Below are positions 14,941 through 21,172 of a stretch of DNA of 64,000 nt, in pieces. The stretch's first letter is position 1. Each line of letters starts with the position of its first letter. The position numbers and the translations under genes are program-made. This DNA comes from a virus: positions 98,300-162,299 of IMG/VR virus record IMGVR_UViG_3300028394_000044; one strand, 5' to 3'. The notes below the pieces were generated by a model. It saw nothing but the letters and a program-made list of their open reading frames with translations, was not told the DNA's origin and did no database searches.

Positions 14941-15159
14941 ATGATTCGCAAAAAAAACATTCATAGAGGTCCATTGATTATTGATTTGACTGGACCTGAA
15001 GGTAATGCATATTGTCTTATGGGTTATGCAACAAAATTTTCTAGGCAACTAGGGCTTGATTCTGAGTCTATCATTGATGAAATGAAGTCTGGCGACTATG
15101 AAAACTTAATTAAGGTTTTTGATAGTTATTTTGGTAATTATGTTATTTTGGAGAAGTGA
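14941..15159 (+). CDS. Conserved phage hypothetical protein
   Basis: 72 residues. IIDLTGPEGNAYCLMGYATKF then a helix and FGNYVILE: a small family seen across phages, function unknown. One base after the previous gene. Confidence 0.65.
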   Translation: MIRKKNIHRGPLIIDLTGPEGNAYCLMGYATKFSRQLGLDSESIIDEMKSGDYENLIKVFDSYFGNYVILEK

Positions 15160-15161
15160 AA

Positions 15162-15539
15162 ATGGGTACTCGTTCTTTGACTTTTGTGTATGATGATTTG
15201 TCTCCTGTTATGTGTATGTACCGTCAATTTGATGGTTATCCTTCAGGTCATGGTCGTGAGCTTGCTACATTCTTGACTGGTTTTGATGCTATCGTAAATG
15301 GTATTCCTGTTGGTGATAAACGTAAAATCGCCAATGGTATGGGTTGCCTTGCTGCTCAATTGGTTGGTAATTTTAAAGTTGGAGTTGGTGGTTTTTATTT
15401 GTATCCTACCGATACCACTGATGTTGGTGAGGAATATGTGTATCACTTGTACTCCGATAAAATTGTCGTGAAAGATGGTGATGGTGCAAAACTGTTCACT
15501 GGTACTTGGTCCGAGTTTTCTAAATACTGCCAAGAATAA
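15162..15539 (+). CDS. Conserved phage hypothetical protein (MGTRSLT family)
   Basis: 125 residues starting MGTRSLTFVYDD, with MYRQFDGYPSGHG and YVYHLYSDKIVV. This start and the YRQ-x-DGYP motif define a widespread phage family of unknown function. Start 15162 chosen over a GTG two codons upstream. Confidence 0.75.
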   Translation: MGTRSLTFVYDDLSPVMCMYRQFDGYPSGHGRELATFLTGFDAIVNGIPVGDKRKIANGMGCLAAQLVGNFKVGVGGFYLYPTDTTDVGEEYVYHLYSDKIVVKDGDGAKLFTGTWSEFSKYCQE

Positions 15540-15542
15540 TAT

Positions 15543-15656
15543 ATGTGGCTAAAACTTAAAATTTTATGTTGGAAAATGTCAATACAATCCGTTCTCATAG
15601 AGTGGATTGTGCTTGTGGCATTAGGAATATTGTTGCTAACTGCAATTGCAATTTGA
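15543..15656 (+). CDS. Single-span membrane micro-protein
   Basis: 37 residues with a C-terminal hydrophobic segment (IVLVALGILLLTAIAI). Weak ribosome-binding site; probably coupled to the gene upstream. Confidence 0.4.
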   Translation: MWLKLKILCWKMSIQSVLIEWIVLVALGILLLTAIAI

Positions 15657-15669
15657 TTGGAAAAACTAA

Positions 15670-15870
15670 ATGGCATATATTGACGTTGATTTATCTGAAT
15701 TCAGTGATGAAGAATTGATGGAAGAATTAGAAGACCGGGGTTTATATGAATCTAAAGGCATAAACGTGTCAGAATTGGTTGATAAAATTTATCAACTACG
15801 TAGATTAGGAAAAAACTTCGATAAAGAATTGGACCTATTGCTTTATGATATGACGGGTCACACTCTATAA
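15670..15870 (+). CDS. Small acidic protein
   Basis: 66 residues (MAYIDVDLSEFSDEELMEELEDRG...), acidic N-terminal helix, of a layout common in small phage genes. Unknown. Confidence 0.6.
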   Translation: MAYIDVDLSEFSDEELMEELEDRGLYESKGINVSELVDKIYQLRRLGKNFDKELDLLLYDMTGHTL

Positions 15871-15879
15871 GGATTAAAA

Positions 15880-16017
15880 ATGTTTAAGCCGAGGAATTTC
15901 ATAGCAAAAGATTTACGCACACCAAAATATCGAATGCGGGTAATTCCTTTGGCAAAAATGTATGACAGAAAAAAAGAAGTTGCTAAATTCATTCGAGAAT
16001 TAAAAGATGGAAACTAA
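15880..16017 (+). CDS. Small basic protein
   Basis: 45 residues (MFKPRNFIAKDLRTPKYR...), Lys/Arg-rich with a YDRKKEV segment. Similar basic micro-proteins occur in many phages. Overlaps the next gene. Confidence 0.55.
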   Translation: MFKPRNFIAKDLRTPKYRMRVIPLAKMYDRKKEVAKFIRELKDGN

Positions 16018-16366
16018 AATGCAAGATTATGATGGCATGATGTTTCTGCCTATGGATACTGATAATGAAGATGAGGATGCGCTTGAGTTTAAGTTCATTA
16101 CATTCAATGAAGATTTTGGTAAAAAGATAGAGGGTAATACTCTTGGTGAAAAATATCACGTGGCATTTTTTAAATGTGATGATGAAGGTGAATATACCTT
16201 CGATGAAACGTTTGAGGCTATCTTTATGGATCCTGTAGAGTATGCTAAAACATTTGTTGGTATGAATCTAGCCGGCACATTTATCAAAAAACGCGAAAAA
16301 ACAACGGAATGGTTTAAAAATTACTTGCAAGGTATCTTAGATACGTGTAAAATACAGAATGTTTAA
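16007..16366 (+). CDS. Hypothetical acidic protein
   Basis: 119 residues from 16007; an ATG at 16019 is an equally possible start. Very acidic (DTDNEDEDALEF). Unknown role. Confidence 0.6.
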   Translation: METKMQDYDGMMFLPMDTDNEDEDALEFKFITFNEDFGKKIEGNTLGEKYHVAFFKCDDEGEYTFDETFEAIFMDPVEYAKTFVGMNLAGTFIKKREKTTEWFKNYLQGILDTCKIQNV

Positions 16367-16379
16367 TGAAAGGATTATT

Positions 16380-16670
16380 ATGAATGTTTTTTCTGATGGT
16401 GTGAATGATGTTGCTGGTCGTGAATGGTTAATTGGTGCATTGACAAAAGGCACTTTGACTGTCAAGTTTGTAAAATTGGATGGTACAGTTCGGAGTATGA
16501 CTTGTACTTTGGATCCTGCTTTACTTCCGAAATCTGTGAACACAGAAAAACCTAAAGTTGAACGAAAGAAATCACCAGATGTTCTTGCTGTGTATGATAC
16601 GATTGAACAGGGTTGGCGATCATTTCGTTGGGATTCGGTTGAGTCTGTAATTTTTGATTCTAATAATTAA
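16380..16670 (+). CDS. SH3-beta-barrel small protein (DUF2693-like)
   Basis: 96 residues. TLTVKFVKLDGTVRSMTCTLDP and, after a linker, VYDTIEQGWRSFRWDSVESV match the widespread phage SH3-barrel family. Start at 16380 set by the AAAGGATT site. Possibly nucleic-acid or protein binding. Confidence 0.65.
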   Translation: MNVFSDGVNDVAGREWLIGALTKGTLTVKFVKLDGTVRSMTCTLDPALLPKSVNTEKPKVERKKSPDVLAVYDTIEQGWRSFRWDSVESVIFDSNN

Positions 16671-16687
16671 ATTTTAAAAGGTAAAAA

Positions 16688-16975
16688 ATGAAATATATTG
16701 TGGAAACTTTGAGTTTGTTTAAGCTGTATCATGTAGTAGAAGCCGAAAATGAGGCTGATGCTATGTTGATTGCAGAAAATGCTGATGATAATTATCAAGA
16801 CTGGCTTGGTATTACTAAATGTGACATTGAAGAATGTACGGATATTAGACTTGAGAAATTAAAAGGTAAAGAATATTTTTTTGACGGTGTTTCCTTTATC
16901 AATGATGAAGGTTTTATTGCATATAAACATGCTGACGGAAATACTCGTACCATCGATAGTGTTAAAGTAAAGTAA
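16688..16975 (+). CDS. Hypothetical protein
   Basis: 95 residues (MKYIVETLSLFKLYHVVEAEN...), ferredoxin-like start (YIVET..... HVVEAENEADAMLIAEN) common in phage proteins of unknown role. Confidence 0.6.
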   Translation: MKYIVETLSLFKLYHVVEAENEADAMLIAENADDNYQDWLGITKCDIEECTDIRLEKLKGKEYFFDGVSFINDEGFIAYKHADGNTRTIDSVKVK

Positions 16976-16996
16976 AAAATATTTTCAAAAAGTCTA

Positions 16997-17024
16997 TTGC
17001 CAAAAGAAAAAAAGCATATATACT
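16997..17024 (+). promoter_or_regulatory. Sigma70 promoter, leaderless configuration
   Basis: TTGCCA (16997-17002), 16-nt spacer, TATACT (17019-17024). ATG at 17031, a 6-nt gap. Confidence 0.6.
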
Positions 17025-17030
17025 AGTACT

Positions 17031-17156
17031 ATGATGAATAAACATTCCTTTAAACAACCAACGCGAATTAATTCGTGGTTAGCCAACTATTGCCTTGAGG
17101 ATTCAAGAGTAATTGGTGAAAGTGGAAAAGGGGTTAGTGAAGGTCGAGACAACTAA
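17031..17156 (+). CDS. Small hypothetical protein, candidate leaderless
   Basis: 41 residues starting MMNKHSFKQPTRINSW. No ribosome-binding site. It is a single-gene unit, closed by the terminator at 17178. Confidence 0.45.
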   Translation: MMNKHSFKQPTRINSWLANYCLEDSRVIGESGKGVSEGRDN

Positions 17157-17177
17157 AAGAAGTCTAAACTAATTTGC

Positions 17178-17213
17178 AAACCCCTAGAATCCAAAGTTCT
17201 AGGGGTTTTTTCT
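17178..17213 (+). terminator. Strong rho-independent terminator
   Basis: AAACCCCTAGAA stem, 7-nt loop, TTCTAGGGGTTT stem and a T tract. Separates the early genes from the tRNA operon. Confidence 0.9.
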
Positions 17214-17250
17214 TATGTGTTGTTTTTTTACAGCATATTAGAAAAAAGAG

Positions 17251-17279
17251 TTGACAGTTGCATCGCCATCTGTTACAAT
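17251..17279 (+). promoter_or_regulatory. Promoter of the first tRNA unit
   Basis: TTGACA (17251-17256), 17-nt spacer, TACAAT (17274-17279). Confidence 0.8.
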
Positions 17280-17284
17280 GAGGT

Positions 17285-17307
17285 AGTTCTTTAAAAATTT
17301 GTAGAGT
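17285..17307 (+). promoter_or_regulatory. boxA-like tRNA leader element (copy 1)
   Basis: A 22-nt block starting GTTCTTTAAAAATTTG lies directly upstream of tRNA-Gln and is repeated exactly before tRNA-Glu. It resembles the bacterial rrn boxA antitermination signal (consensus around TGCTCTTTAACA). Nus-factor recruitment is inference. Confidence 0.55.
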
Positions 17308-17314
17308 AATATTT

Positions 17315-17389
17315 ACCCGGTTAGCCAAGCGGAAAGGCAATGGACTTTGACTCCATGATGCGTAGGTTCGATCCCTCCACCGGGTGCCA
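17315..17389 (+). tRNA. tRNA-Gln (TTG)
   Basis: Cloverleaf with acceptor ACCCGGT/ACCGGGT, anticodon loop CTTTGAC, T-loop TTCGATC, encoded CCA. First gene of the array. Confidence 0.95.
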
Positions 17390-17427
17390 TATTAAAATTC
17401 ATTTAATGAGTGAGTTTCAGTATGTCT

Positions 17428-17519
17428 GGAAAGTAATGCAGGTGGGTTGGTCCGCCGACCAGCCTTGAAAACTGGGTTCTCAGAAATGGGATGGGGTTCG
17501 ACTCCTCTGCTTTCCGCCA
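17428..17519 (+). tRNA. tRNA-Ser (TGA)
   Basis: Type II tRNA with long variable arm; CTTGAAA anticodon loop, GGAAAG/CTTTCC acceptor, encoded CCA. Same loop as E. coli tRNA-Ser(UGA). Confidence 0.95.
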
Positions 17520-17539
17520 ATTTTTAAGGAGTGAATTAT

Positions 17540-17920
17540 ATGTTGTGTGTAAATTTTGAATCCCTATTAGGGAAAGTTTTAAAAGAAGTTGATGTTGATA
17601 ATGATAACATCAAATTTGTTACTGTTGATGGTGAAGTGTACAACATGTACCATGACCAAGATTGTTGCGAGTCTGTTTCAGTTGAGTCCGTTGTTGGTGA
17701 TGTTCAAGACCTGATCGGTGTTCCATTGCTTGTTGCTGAAGAGTCATCGAGCAATGAAAATCCAGAAGGTGCTGAAGTGCCAAATTACCAAGATTCGTTC
17801 ACATGGACATTCTACAAGCTAGCCACTATCAAAGGTTATGTTGACATTCGTTGGTATGGTGAGTCTAATGGCTACTATTCCGAAAGCGTTTCATTGCATA
17901 AAGTGGTAAAAGGAGTTTGA
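17540..17920 (+). CDS. Conserved phage protein (DUF7448-like)
   Basis: 126 residues. LLGKVLKEVDVDNDNIKF, YHDQDCCESV, VVGDVQDLIG and FYKLATIKGYVDIRWYGESNGYYSE are the marks of a widespread phage family of unknown function. Start 17540 follows AAGGAG by 8 nt. It sits inside the tRNA array. Confidence 0.75.
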   Translation: MLCVNFESLLGKVLKEVDVDNDNIKFVTVDGEVYNMYHDQDCCESVSVESVVGDVQDLIGVPLLVAEESSSNENPEGAEVPNYQDSFTWTFYKLATIKGYVDIRWYGESNGYYSESVSLHKVVKGV

Positions 17921-17921
17921 T

Positions 17922-18485
17922 ATGCCATCAGTATTTCTCGTAAGTGACACACACTTTGGTCATGCCGGTGTATGTCGTTTCACAGATTCTAAAACAAATG
18001 AAAAGATTAGACCATGGACGGATCCAAATGAAATGGATGAAGAAATGGTCAAACGTTGGAATGAAACCGTTGGTCCAAAAGATAAAGTGTATCATCTGGG
18101 TGACGTTGTTATTAACCGTAAATCACTTAGCATTATGCATAGGCTGAATGGTGACAAAGTTCTCATCCGAGGTAACCATGATATTTTTCGTGATGATGAA
18201 TATCGAGTACACTTTCGGGAACTCCGTGCATATCACGTAATGAACGGAATGATTCTTTCTCATATTCCACTTCACCCTGAAAGTCTTGGTCGATTTGGAG
18301 TTAACATTCATGGACACCTTCATACAGGACGTGTTATGAAGGATGAAAAGATTGATACAAGGTACCATTGTGTATGTGTAGAACAAACTGATTTTACTCC
18401 TATTCTTTTTGAAAATGTTATCAAACGAATCAAAGAAGAAGGTGGTGAAGTAGGATTTAGGAACGGTAACGGTCCTACAATGTAA
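17922..18485 (+). CDS. Calcineurin-like metallophosphoesterase
   Basis: 187 residues. Metal-site motifs in order: DTHFGH, HLGDVV, RGNHD, LSHIPLH and HGHLHTG, the standard dinuclear phosphoesterase set. Many phages carry such enzymes; the substrate (phosphoprotein, nucleotide or RNA 2',3' end) cannot be told. Lies between tRNA genes, 1 nt after the DUF7448-like gene. Confidence 0.9.
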   Translation: MPSVFLVSDTHFGHAGVCRFTDSKTNEKIRPWTDPNEMDEEMVKRWNETVGPKDKVYHLGDVVINRKSLSIMHRLNGDKVLIRGNHDIFRDDEYRVHFRELRAYHVMNGMILSHIPLHPESLGRFGVNIHGHLHTGRVMKDEKIDTRYHCVCVEQTDFTPILFENVIKRIKEEGGEVGFRNGNGPTM

Positions 18486-18488
18486 TTT

Positions 18489-18578
18489 GGAGAGTGGGCA
18501 GGACGGTAATGCAGTAGATTGCTAATCTATAGACTATAGTAATATGGTCACAGGGTTCGACTCCCTGACTCTCCACCA
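18489..18578 (+). tRNA. tRNA-Ser (GCT)
   Basis: Type II tRNA with long variable arm, anticodon loop TTGCTAA, acceptor GGAGAGT/ACTCTCC, encoded CCA. The base before CCA is A rather than the usual G of bacterial tRNA-Ser. Confidence 0.95.
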
Positions 18579-18584
18579 AAAAAT

Positions 18585-18660
18585 GTAGGTGTGACCCGAA
18601 AGGCTAGGGAACAGATTGCAAATCTGTTTTATGCAGGTTCGATTCCTGTCACCTACTCCA
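18585..18660 (+). tRNA. tRNA-Cys (GCA)
   Basis: Acceptor GTAGGTG/CACCTAC, loop TTGCAAA, T-loop TTCGATT, encoded CCA with U73 as expected for Cys. Confidence 0.95.
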
Positions 18661-18692
18661 GTTGTTAAAAAACAACAACATGCAAATAGATG

Positions 18693-18720
18693 TTGACAAA
18701 ACCTCTGGTTGTGTTATACT
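18693..18720 (+). promoter_or_regulatory. Promoter of the second tRNA unit
   Basis: TTGACA (18693-18698), 16-nt spacer, TATACT (18715-18720). Confidence 0.8.
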
Positions 18721-18745
18721 CTATTCATGAGTTGAGAAATCAACA

Positions 18746-18768
18746 TGTTCTTTAAAAATTTGTAGAGT
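18746..18768 (+). promoter_or_regulatory. boxA-like tRNA leader element (copy 2)
   Basis: Exact second copy of the 22-nt block at 17286-17307, here preceded by T to give TGTTCTTTAAAAA, 10 of 12 bases matching the rrn boxA consensus quoted above. Precedes tRNA-Glu by 7 nt. Confidence 0.55.
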
Positions 18769-18775
18769 TTAATTT

Positions 18776-18850
18776 ACTCCGTTCGTCTATCGGTTAGGAC
18801 ACCGGGTTTTCAACCCGATAAGACCAGTTCGATTCTGGTACGGAGTACCA
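18776..18850 (+). tRNA. tRNA-Glu (TTC)
   Basis: ACTCCGT/ACGGAGT acceptor, anticodon loop TTTTCAA, TTCGATT T-loop, encoded CCA. Confidence 0.95.
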
Positions 18851-18960
18851 TATTAAAACATATTACAGGTTGGGCAGTATTCGCGGTGCTGCTATTTGGG
18901 TATTATGAACTAGATAATTACTAGCATCGATACTAAGATACGTAGTATGTTTTAATATGG
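18848..18960 (+). ncRNA. Hairpin-closed spacer between tRNA-Glu and tRNA-Ile
   Basis: No ORF. The ends (18848-18866 and 18942-18960) pair over 19 bp with one G-U wobble, CCATATTAAAACATATTAC against its complement, starting at the tRNA's own CCA. Smaller hairpins lie inside. Could guide tRNA processing or be an unrecognised RNA. Confidence 0.4.
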
Positions 18961-18967
18961 TAGAAAT

Positions 18968-19042
18968 GCCTTGGTAGCTTAATGGTAAAGCAGGCGACTC
19001 ATAATCGCTTGAGTGGGAGTTCAATTCTCTCTCAAGGCACCA
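18968..19042 (+). tRNA. tRNA-Ile2 (CAT, probable lysidine-modified)
   Basis: Anticodon arm GCGACTCATAATCGC matches E. coli tRNA-Ile2, whose C34 is changed to lysidine to read AUA, rather than elongator tRNA-Met. Encoded CCA. AUA-reading would suit this AT-rich genome. Confidence 0.8.
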
Positions 19043-19048
19043 AGATTC

Positions 19049-19123
19049 GGGGGTATAACTTAACGGCTAAAGTATCTGGCTTTTAACCAGGTAATCCGAG
19101 TTCGATTCTCGGTACCCCTACCA
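19049..19123 (+). tRNA. tRNA-Lys (TTT)
   Basis: Anticodon loop CTTTTAA, acceptor with G1-U72 wobble, TTCGATT T-loop, encoded CCA. Confidence 0.95.
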
Positions 19124-19134
19124 AAACAATTTTA

Positions 19135-19216
19135 GGAGATGATGCTCTAATGGTAGGGCAGCGGACTGTAACTCCGTGGCTTCGGCAAGTAGGTTCGATT
19201 CCTACCATCTCCACCA
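19135..19216 (+). tRNA. tRNA-Tyr (GTA)
   Basis: Bacterial type II tRNA-Tyr with a long variable arm (GGCTTCGGC hairpin), loop CTGTAAC, encoded CCA. Confidence 0.95.
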
Positions 19217-19289
19217 AGCCGAACAGTGTAGCAATACACTCAATGTTTGTTAGTTTTAATGGGTACGTATAGAAACTATCACAAATTTA
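19217..19289 (+). other. Structured spacer
   Basis: 73 nt with an AGTGTA-GCAA-TACACT hairpin and a second small ATAG-AAA-CTAT dyad. No gene seen. Confidence 0.4.
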
Positions 19290-19364
19290 GGTGCGTTCAT
19301 ATAATGGTCATTATCTCGGATTGTCTATCCGAAGACGGGGGTTCGATTCCCCCACGCATCGCCA
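19290..19364 (+). tRNA. tRNA-Asp (GTC)
   Basis: Acceptor GGTGCGT/ACGCATC, loop TTGTCTA, G73 as expected, encoded CCA. Confidence 0.95.
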
Positions 19365-19369
19365 ATTTT

Positions 19370-19443
19370 GTGGCAAGGAAAGTAAAAGGAGAATGGGCAA
19401 CGAAAAGGATTTGAAGCCTTTAGTGGATACCTCACCTGCCATA
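19370..19443 (+). other. Possible degenerate tRNA-like spacer
   Basis: Ends pair as TGGCA/TGCCA and an AAAGG...CCTTT hairpin lies in the middle, but there is no T-loop or CCA. Could be a decayed tRNA. Confidence 0.2.
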
Positions 19444-19455
19444 AATTTTTATTAT

Positions 19456-19531
19456 TCCCCAATAGCTCAGTTGGTAGAGCGTTCCGCTGTTAACGGAAAT
19501 GTCGGTGGGTCGGAGCCATCTTGGGGAGCCA
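19456..19531 (+). tRNA. tRNA-Asn (GTT), atypical T-loop
   Basis: Acceptor TCCCCAA/TTGGGGA, loop CTGTTAA, encoded CCA. T-stem GGTGG/CCATC closes a GTCGGAG loop that lacks T54 and A58, so function or folding may be altered. Confidence 0.85.
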
Positions 19532-19754
19532 AATTTTGTAAGTGTCAGCAAGTGAAGTCACGCTATTCAGTATTCTTCAAAGGTACTGTATAGTAGAAGG
19601 TTTTGGGTTCAACTCCCACCCGCGGGGAACTGCGGAGGTCTGTAAAGGAGACAAACTGGATGAATCCCAAGTGACGTACCGAGTCCCGGCCGGCTTAATT
19701 ACACGGGTGAATGGTTGCTATAACGATGGGGCAACAACTTACAAATTCAACATT
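19532..19754 (+). other. Structured gene-free spacer
   Basis: 223 nt without a credible gene. Visible elements: a 9-bp CTAT(T)CAGTA/TACTG(T)ATAG hairpin, a TGGG-TTCAACT-CCCA element like an isolated tRNA T-arm near 19600, CCGC...GCGG, and GTCT...AGAC hairpins. May hold a decayed tRNA or an unknown RNA. Confidence 0.35.
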
Positions 19755-19830
19755 GCCCCGGTGACGGAATGGTATACGTGTTGGTCTTAGAAACCAAATT
19801 TTAGGAGTTCGAGTCTCCTCTGGGGCACCA
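19755..19830 (+). tRNA. tRNA-Leu (TAG), short variable region
   Basis: Acceptor GCCCCGG/CTGGGGC, loop CTTAGAA, TTCGAGT T-loop, encoded CCA. Only about 5 nt lie between anticodon stem and T-stem, unlike the long arm normal for tRNA-Leu. Confidence 0.9.
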
Positions 19831-19885
19831 AATATCGCCGTGACTGGTGGCGTACAATGAGATAAGTAATCAGTTAACCAAATTT

Positions 19886-19960
19886 GGGCTGTTAGTGATA
19901 ATGGTAGCACAGTGGCTTTGCAAGCCTCGGGCAGGAGTTCGATTCTCCTACGGTCCACCA
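19886..19960 (+). tRNA. tRNA-Ala (TGC)
   Basis: Loop TTTGCAA, acceptor GGGCTGT/ACGGTCC with G-U pairs, encoded CCA. Confidence 0.92.
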
Positions 19961-19966
19961 AATTTA

Positions 19967-20041
19967 GCTCTTAAAGCATTGCTGGCGATGCACGGGTCTT
20001 GTAAGCCTGAGAATACAGTTCGATTCTGTATGAGAGCACCA
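19967..20041 (+). tRNA. tRNA-Thr (TGT)
   Basis: Loop CTTGTAA, acceptor GCTCTTA/TGAGAGC, encoded CCA. Confidence 0.94.
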
Positions 20042-20048
20042 AGTTTTT

Positions 20049-20122
20049 CTCCGATTAGTGAAATGGCATCACCCGTGGTTTGGGACCATGAAGCGCAAGT
20101 TCGATTCTTGCATCGGAGACCA
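20049..20122 (+). tRNA. tRNA-Pro (TGG)
   Basis: Loop TTTGGGA, acceptor CTCCGAT/ATCGGAG, TTCGATT T-loop, encoded CCA. Confidence 0.94.
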
Positions 20123-20130
20123 GTTTTTAT

Positions 20131-20201
20131 TGCGGGTATTCAGGGTATCGGTAAGTCTCATAAGCTCTACCTAGTGGGTTCGAATCCCACACCCGCTACC
20201 A
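20131..20201 (+). tRNA. tRNA-Met-like (CAT), initiator-type acceptor, short D region
   Basis: Acceptor TGCGGGT/ACCCGCT leaves positions 1 and 72 unpaired (U-U) above GCGGG/CCCGC, as in bacterial initiator tRNA. Loop CTCATAA, TTCGAAT T-loop, encoded CCA. Only 71 nt: the D arm is shortened, and the anticodon stem has a bulge and lacks the initiator GGG/CCC pairs. Confidence 0.7.
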
Positions 20202-20206
20202 GTTTT

Positions 20207-20281
20207 GGTGATATAGTTCAATGGTAGAACACCACCTTCATACGGTGACTGTTGGGAGTTCAAGTCTCTCTATCACCACCA
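20207..20281 (+). tRNA. tRNA-Met (CAT), elongator
   Basis: Loop TTCATAC, acceptor GGTGATA/TATCACC, TTCAAGT T-loop, encoded CCA. A regular cloverleaf, unlike its neighbour. Confidence 0.9.
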
Positions 20282-20286
20282 AATAT

Positions 20287-20364
20287 GCGTCCTTAGTTCA
20301 ACTGGATAGAGCACCGGGCTACGAACCCGTGAGGTTGGGAGTTCGAATCTCTCAGGACGCACCA
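20287..20364 (+). tRNA. tRNA-Arg (ACG)
   Basis: Loop CTACGAA, acceptor GCGTCCT/AGGACGC, encoded CCA. A34 would need deamination to inosine. Confidence 0.95.
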
Positions 20365-20593
20365 AGACCCGTCAGAGTAACGTCTGGCTACTGTGACACG
20401 CAGGAAGTGAAGTGAGTTCGTTACTCAAGTGTGGTACTACTCTTACCGAAGTAGCGTTGGCAATACGAGAATTCTTTTTGGTTGGGAAGCGGGTGGAAGG
20501 TGTGTGTTACAAGGCGTTGAACCGAACGGGGAGCCGAAGTAACAACGGTGCGAGCTGACACACTAAATTACCGCCGCAGAAAGAAAGCATTAT
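20365..20593 (+). ncRNA. Structured non-coding spacer, candidate RNA gene
   Basis: 229 nt with no credible ORF. Nested helices in the second half: GTGTGT (20500-20505) with ACACAC (20558-20563), GTTAC (20506-20510) with GTAAC (20539-20543), GGC/GCC and GTT/AAC inside. The first half has a GTCAGA/TCTGGC hairpin and TGAGT...ACTCA. Matches no RNA family I recognise. Confidence 0.4.
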
Positions 20594-20669
20594 ACCCTAA
20601 TAGCTCAGCGGTAGCAGCACCGTCTTGATAAGGCGTAGGTCGGTGGTTCGAATCCACCTTAGGGTACCA
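20594..20669 (+). tRNA. tRNA-Ile (GAT)
   Basis: Acceptor ACCCTAA/TTAGGGT, loop TTGATAA, TTCGAAT T-loop, encoded CCA. Confidence 0.94.
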
Positions 20670-20701
20670 GATTGCACAGTAGTTCTCAAGACTGATGTTA
20701 T

Positions 20702-20709
20702 TATAAATA
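20702..20709 (+). promoter_or_regulatory. T4-type late promoter box
   Basis: Exact TATAAATA 18 nt upstream of the HNH gene. T4 homing endonuclease genes are often tied to late promoters, so the position is meaningful. Confidence 0.65.
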
Positions 20710-20726
20710 TCCATAAAGGAGATTGT

Positions 20727-21077
20727 ATGAAGACAATTACATCAGGAAAAAACTACCAAGGATTATTAAAGTTTAATAAGAGTAGAAAATTTCCAACAGA
20801 AGATATTCTTGTTGAAAACTCAAGTTATGCTAGACATAACTTAAAAAGAAGAATATTGGAAGAAAAATTAATTCAATATAAATGTGCATGTTGTAATCTT
20901 GATAATGAATGGAATGATAAGCCAATTGTTTTACAATTGGATCATATTAACGGTGTAAACAATGACCATAGATTGGAAAATTTAAGGTTTCTTTGTCCAA
21001 ATTGCCATTCACAACAAGACACATATGCAGCTAAAAATAGGTTTAATCCGAAAAGAAAACCTAAAAAATATGTATAA
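20727..21077 (+). CDS. HNH endonuclease (free-standing, probably homing)
   Basis: 116 residues. Zinc and catalytic layout: CACCNLDNEW...LQLDHINGVNNDHRLENLRFLCPNCHSQ, with two CxxC pairs and the H-N-N/H core. A C-terminal basic tail (NPKRKPKKYV) may bind DNA. AAAGGAGA site sets the start. Between tRNA-Ile and tRNA-Trp; typical of mobile endonucleases in phage tRNA arrays. Confidence 0.88.
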   Translation: MKTITSGKNYQGLLKFNKSRKFPTEDILVENSSYARHNLKRRILEEKLIQYKCACCNLDNEWNDKPIVLQLDHINGVNNDHRLENLRFLCPNCHSQQDTYAAKNRFNPKRKPKKYV

Positions 21078-21078
21078 A

Positions 21079-21152
21079 ATCTCCGTAGTGTAATGGCAGC
21101 ATAAGGATCTCCAAAATCTTTGGTGGGAGTTCGAATCTCTCCGGGGATGCCA
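21079..21152 (+). tRNA. tRNA-Trp (CCA)
   Basis: Loop CTCCAAA, acceptor ATCTCCG/CGGGGAT, G73, encoded CCA. Starts 1 nt after the HNH stop. Confidence 0.95.
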
Positions 21153-21172
21153 AGTTTTTAAAGGTTATCAAT

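Noticed and set aside
19291-20415. Several open frames of 64-126 codons running through the tRNA array
   Set aside because: They cross complete tRNA genes on the same or opposite strand and have no ribosome-binding sites or family-like sequence.
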